Assembly: GCA_002343455.1 (NCBI GenBank)
Contig: DDSR01000458.1
Span: forward strand, 8,404 to 33,988
Direction of reading: 5' to 3'
DNA length: 25,585 bases
DNA from: Deltaproteobacteria bacterium UBA2385
GTDB taxonomy: Bacteria > Myxococcota_A > UBA796 > UBA2385
Shown here: one piece after another, positions 23,901 through 25,585 of the stretch
How the letters are laid out: every line of letters begins with the position of its first letter
How positions within the stretch are numbered: the stretch's first letter is position 1
Position numbers and translations under genes: made by a program
The notes under the pieces: generated by a model
What the model saw: only the letters and a program-made list of their open reading frames with translations
Database searches by the model: none
Told to the model about the DNA's origin: nothing

Positions 23901-25376
23901 GTCCAGCCGCACCCGCGGGGCGCGGGCCTCTCCCCCTTCCAGCAGGCCTCCGCCCGCCGCCATCGCCGCCTGCAGGGCCGGGGCGTCCTCGGCGCGGCCG
24001 ACCCGGGCGCCCAGGGCCACCACCACGACGCGCGCTGCTGGCAGGGCCGCCGCCGGGCTCCAGCCGGGCTCGGGCAGGGCGTCGACCACGACATGGGCGT
24101 TGTTGCCGCCGAAGCCGAAGGCGCTGACCGTGCCGCGCATCCGACCCTGCCAGGGCTCGGCCTCCAGCACCGGCCGGAAGGGCGTGCCCGTCAGCCCCGC
24201 GTGGGGGCGGTCCAGGTGCAGGGTCGGCGGGCGCTGGCCCTGGCGCATCGCCTCGCTCAGCTTGATCACCCCGGCCACGCCGGCCGCCGTGATCAGGTGG
24301 CCCAGGTTCGACTTCAGCGAGCCGATCGGCAGCTCCCGGGCGCCCCCGAACACCTGGGCCATGCTCTGCAGCTCGGCCCCGTCCCCGACCGGGGTGCCGG
24401 TCGCGTGGCACTCGATCAGCTCGGCTGTGGCGGGATCCAGGCCCGCGCTGGCCCAGGCTGCCCGCATCGCGCGGACCTGCCCCTCGACCGCCGGCGCCAG
24501 CAGGCCGCGGCCTCGCCCGTCGTTGGAGAGGCCGACGCCGCGGATGACCCCGAAGACCTCGTCCCCGTCGTCCAGCGCGTCGGAGAGCCGCTTCAGGGCC
24601 AGGAAGGCGGCGCCCTCGGCCGGCACCAGCCCGTCGGCCTCGGCGTGGAAGGGGCGGCTGCGCCCGGTCTTGGACATCGCCGAGAGCGCGCAGAAGCCGG
24701 TGTGGATGAACAGATCATCGGCCTTGTTGACGGCGCCGGCCAGCACGATGTCGGCGCGGCCGTCCTGCAGGCGATCGCAGCCCAGCTTGAGCGCGTACAG
24801 GCTGCTGGCGCAGGCGGCGTCCAGGGCGAAGGCCTGGTCCAGCTCCAGGGCCTGCCGCAGCAGCGCCGCCGGTCCGGACATCATGAAGCGCTCGCGGGCG
24901 TCGACCGGGCCGAGCCCGACCTGGGCCAGCCGCTCTGGCCCCAGCCCCGCCAGCCAGACCCGCTCGGCGAAGCGGGAGAGGCCCTCGCTGGGGAAGCCCA
25001 GGTTGCCGAAGACCGCCTGGACCCGCGCGCCGGGCGCCCGACGGCAGGCCGCCAGGGCCCCCCGGGCGCTGTGCAGCGTCCACAAGAACAGCGGGTCGAG
25101 GCCGGCCAGCGCCGCCTCGGGGACGGCGAAGCCGCCGGGCTGCCAGATCTCCTCGAAGCCCCGGACATAGCCCCCGCGGTCGGACCAGCAGCGGTCGCCG
25201 TCGTGTCGGGCCGGCTCGCAGAGCATCGTGGCCGGATCGAGGCCCCAGCGCCCCTCCGGCGTCGAGCTGAGCAGGTCCCGGCCGGCCAGGGTCGCCTCGC
25301 CCAGGGCCTCGGGCGAGAGGGCGCCCGGCAGGACACAGGCGCGGCCGACGATGGCGATGGGCGAGAAGCGGAGCAT
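17955..25376 (-). CDS. PfaC/Pfa3-like PUFA-synthase-type megasynthase: KS-CLF-(FabA-like)x4-DH-acyltransferase
   Basis: The protein has 2,473 residues. The ketosynthase (1-435) has Cys189, His324 and His360. A shorter KS-like domain (about 445-760) has Ala613 where Cys is expected and Asp709 for the last His, so it is a chain-length-factor type. A Pro/Ala linker follows (760-980). Four FabA-like hotdogs lie near 985-1160, 1195-1365, 1400-1590 and 1610-1770. The second and fourth keep the catalytic His (GHFKNDPCMPG, His1259; AHFFQDPVQPG, His1666), so they form two double-hotdog dehydratases. A polyketide-type dehydratase (1785-2010) has His1799 and Asp1946. A PlsC/AGPAT-like domain (2145-2380) has NHQVGIE, an HX4E variant, and VEGTRS. 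C-terminal AGPAT-like domains are known in myxobacterial PUFA synthases. No malonyl loading, carrier, KR or ER domain is present. The ATG lacks a good SD. Confidence 0.9.
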   Translation of the reverse strand: MLRFSPIAIVGRACVLPGALSPEALGEATLAGRDLLSSTPEGRWGLDPATMLCEPARHDGDRCWSDRGGYVRGFEEIWQPGGFAVPEAALAGLDPLFLWTLHSARGALAACRRAPGARVQAVFGNLGFPSEGLSRFAERVWLAGLGPERLAQVGLGPVDARERFMMSGPAALLRQALELDQAFALDAACASSLYALKLGCDRLQDGRADIVLAGAVNKADDLFIHTGFCALSAMSKTGRSRPFHAEADGLVPAEGAAFLALKRLSDALDDGDEVFGVIRGVGLSNDGRGRGLLAPAVEGQVRAMRAAWASAGLDPATAELIECHATGTPVGDGAELQSMAQVFGGARELPIGSLKSNLGHLITAAGVAGVIKLSEAMRQGQRPPTLHLDRPHAGLTGTPFRPVLEAEPWQGRMRGTVSAFGFGGNNAHVVVDALPEPGWSPAAALPAARVVVVALGARVGRAEDAPALQAAMAAGGGLLEGGEARAPRVRLDLEGLRFPPRDLERSLPQQTMILAAAREAVGSLAAPLPRESTAIWIGMETDPEVARYGLRWRMESRARTWQAPPGWATAAREAVVPMLDSAAVLGTMPNIPANRLNSQLDLGGPSHVLAGGAASGLLALDLAERALRAGEIEAAVIGAVDLCCEPVHRAALGEAAAGDAAVVLVLMREELALSRGEQILARLDSPGEPARLRLGTAPGCLDLAGLCGDTGAAAGALHLAAAVLALSAGPAEERATVELGDLRFGLSGPPAPTVLRPRPAARVPLDLPAHPPRISLPSLPAELTPMAQPTPVADSTESMSRAPSLPPVLGGPTVDLSPPVAARGPVRRAEPAPAPAHEPVQAEGPAGLMQAQIAQVGAVHARFLDEQARLHARFLEVRQHALVAMMGSAPQAVTRAVAPAAQAAPQVVPPAAPQVVPPAAPQAAPAPVAEKPAPPPAPAPVVAAPEAPAARAPAPKAPAPKAPALKDRRSPVGPTLDRAGLMLHSSGKISEAFGPLFAQQDGYARQCRMPEPPLLLADRMTGVDAVPGSMGTGTIWTETDVRTDSWYLNEGRMPSGIMIESGQADLMLISYLGIDFLNKGERVYRLLGCQLTYHRDLPAPGETLCYDIHVDGHAKHGDVRLFFFHYDCKIAGRPALTVRQGQAGFFTDAELADSAGIIWRPEDQEIVAEPRLDPPMVDCGRSSFTGEQIAAFAEGRAWDCFGEAFFMARTHNRSPKIQSGRMLFLQQITELSARGGPWGRGYLRAEQALSDEDWFYQGHFKNDPCMPGTLMFEGCVQAMSFYLAAMGVTLNRDGWRFQPVTGEMFDLKCRGQAIPGNRLLVYEVFVEEFIAGPVPTLYADLLCTIDGLKAFHARRVGIQLVPDWPITSKPELWGDPVPPGAPADHDARPLARLGDFPFDYKSLLACAWGKPSDAFGPMYARFDGHRRVARLPGPPYHFMSRVTQVQGPPPQTEVEGPLRPGHEIELLFDIDPDAWYFQENGARTMPFCVFLEAALQPCGWLASYVGSALTVDRDLSFRNLDGTATWLGEILPDSGTLITRVKITNVSKTAGMIIEGFDVVCLVNDPDGSERVVYTMKTVFGFFPKEALENQVGLSTTPEQRAFLEEPSDYRCDLAPYCTGSLRLASPMLLMFDRITGWWPEGGAAGLGRVRGEKDVDPGEWFFKAHFFQDPVQPGSLGLEALLQLLQWAMIERGMGEGMSSPRFEPLMLGRELLWKYRGQVVPSNKVISSTMEITELGRDEHGPFAIGDGSLWVDGKRIYEVKGMGMRVVDGGVPTSTGPSGKTEWRFDPATDTWLSDHRPTWTVPALPMAVVADLLAQAVAARGHTVTGLADVKVKRWLLAPGPIVLHARVLSVGEAEARVELLEGEEVVASGRVRFGAYPAAPKARSALNGRDEGDLYARGELFHGPSLHLLRRLVRTAAGASASLQAPASAPPVGVLHPALLDGATHPIPHDRLDMWFPEIGADKVAYPALIRELTVYGPAPALDAPVRCEVRPAGTLGSPDLPIFEIELSTSQGLWARMVLVESCFPKGPLGMAEPSSRMAFLRDRRFVPGLRLSREQDGASLLSQAEVQATDWLPGTVQAVFGSTDPATIAQREHLAHEVGVHPSHVEQALPLNHILLDTSERNGAHAVRHAGIERLDLGPVQAFWTRWFDMGRAWPVEDLYYGLMRRFLRRVVLDQPEALARVQGRPLMYLANHQVGIESLLFAVLASGLNGVPTVTVAKAEHRTTWLGHLITLCFQYPGVLDPKVITYFDRDDKASLVGIIAELARGLKTPQRSKGGELAPGQSVMVHVEGTRSLECRTPVQKMSGAFIDMALQTGTPIVPVRFVGGLPVQALERRIEYPVGLGTQDVWLGAPIHPEELAKMPYGERKKRVMQALNELGPANAAEQPHEADPHLEEAVQAWMARSGASHEHAVLYEVLRAQGDLCEETGALIEAIGRGAPLEGDEPEDDWLRALRARLDPRAGVTP
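22486..22515 (-). repeat. 15-bp tandem repeat encoding PAPKA units in the megasynthase linker
   Basis: GCAGGGGCCTTGGGA is repeated twice exactly, with imperfect copies further on. It encodes the PAPKAPAPKA segment near residue 955. It is part of the long flexible linker between the CLF-like and dehydratase domains. Confidence 0.75.
22621..22668 (-). repeat. 24-bp tandem repeat encoding APQVVPPA units in the megasynthase linker
   Basis: GCCGGAGGCACCACCTGAGGAGCC occurs twice exactly (22621-22644 and 22645-22668), flanked by partial copies. It encodes APQVVPPA repeats near residues 902-920. Perfect DNA identity suggests a recent duplication. Confidence 0.85.
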
Positions 25377-25415
25377 GGGCGGACTCAGGAGGATGCAGGC
25401 GCAGGAGGGGGCGCA

Positions 25416-25423
25416 CGGGTAGC
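25416..25423 (-). promoter_or_regulatory. Candidate -10 element of the megasynthase-ccm operon
   Basis: The minus strand reads GCTACCCG about 40 bases before the ATG at 25376. It resembles the GCTACC-type elements in front of the KAP and carbonic anhydrase genes. No -35 consensus is seen at the expected distance. Confidence 0.3.
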
Positions 25424-25522
25424 CCGGCCCATGGCGGGGGGCGAGGCGGGCGCGGCCGAGTGCAGGATCGATGGTCGGGCCGTGGTCATTCTGTGACGAA
25501 GGGCGACGAGCCGTGCGCGCGG

Positions 25523-25539
25523 TCCGCCTCCAAGGCGGA
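25523..25539. promoter_or_regulatory. Inverted repeat in the divergent intergenic region, candidate operator
   Basis: TCCGCCT and AGGCGGA are perfect 7-base arms with a 3-base centre. The dyad touches TACCCT (25540-25545), a -10-like element reading toward the right edge. It sits 147 bases upstream of the megasynthase start, so a bound protein could affect either direction. No other copy was noticed. Confidence 0.4.
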
Positions 25540-25575
25540 TACCCTCGCGCCTCCTCTCCCGGTCCCGGAGCCCCC

Positions 25576-25585
25576 ATGCTGCCTC
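25576..25585 (+). CDS. Possible start of a divergent gene at the window edge
   Basis: An ATG at 25576 has GGAG five bases upstream and a TACCCT element 30 bases upstream. Only three codons are visible, so nothing can be said about the product. The 25377-25575 region otherwise holds no convincing gene. Confidence 0.3.

Noticed and set aside
19830..25496. Very long plus-strand open frame (about 1,890 codons) opposite the megasynthase
   Set aside because: It is antisense to a protein with intact catalytic motifs. The translation is low-complexity, rich in Gly, Ala, Arg, Gln and His with no recognisable domain, as expected from high GC.
25377..25577. 67-codon upstream extension of the megasynthase frame
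   Set aside because: The ketosynthase domain begins directly after the ATG at 25376. The extension is Arg/Pro-rich and overlaps likely regulatory DNA.

Overview
The window comes from a very GC-rich (roughly 70%) Gram-negative bacterium, most likely a member of the Myxococcota or a related deltaproteobacterial lineage. The reasons are a MopE-type metal-binding repeat protein, a lipoprotein with a Gly/Asp tract followed by the same kind of metal-binding motif, a PUFA-synthase-type megasynthase ending in an acyltransferase, a probable sigma-54 promoter, and a c-type cytochrome maturation (Ccm, system I) operon. No tRNA, rRNA, CRISPR array or insertion sequence was seen. The taxonomic call is inference.

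Layout. 1-1315 (-): a secreted MopE-like repeat protein that runs off the window. 1428-1655 (-): a 75-residue protein of unknown function. 1729-3642 (-): a soluble-looking KAP-type P-loop NTPase, divergent from 3702-4808 (+), an alpha-carbonic anhydrase lipoprotein. 4818-7970 (-): a two-gene TRAP-type uptake system (AdeT-like binding protein, then a fused DctQ-DctM permease with an unusual Cys-flanked repeat loop). 8047-9786 (-): an orphan 579-residue protein behind a good sigma-54-like promoter and an inverted repeat that covers its ribosome binding site.

9886-25376 (-) looks like one long transcription unit read from high to low coordinates: a 2,473-residue PfaC/Pfa3-like megasynthase, a PRMT-like methyltransferase, ccmB, ccmC, ccmD, ccmE, ccmF, ccmG, ccmH, ccmI and a terminal lipoprotein gene. 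Nearly every junction is a 4-base ATGA or GTGA overlap (1 base at ccmB/ccmC). The only gap is 38 bases before ccmB. The cytochrome genes form a complete membrane and thiol-redox pathway except that ccmA, the ATPase partner of CcmB, is absent. The megasynthase carries ketosynthase, chain-length-factor-like, four FabA-like hotdog, one polyketide-type dehydratase and one acyltransferase domain, but no acyltransferase for malonyl loading, no carrier protein, no ketoreductase and no enoyl reductase, so it needs partners encoded elsewhere.

The most unusual points are the translational coupling of a lipid megasynthase and a PRMT-like enzyme to a ccmA-less Ccm operon, the HX4E variant in the megasynthase acyltransferase, the short catalytically dead CLF domain, the Cys-bracketed repeat loop inside the fused TRAP permease, the sigma-54 promoter plus SD-covering dyad at 9788-9831, and a recurring GCTACC-like -10 candidate upstream of several transcription units.
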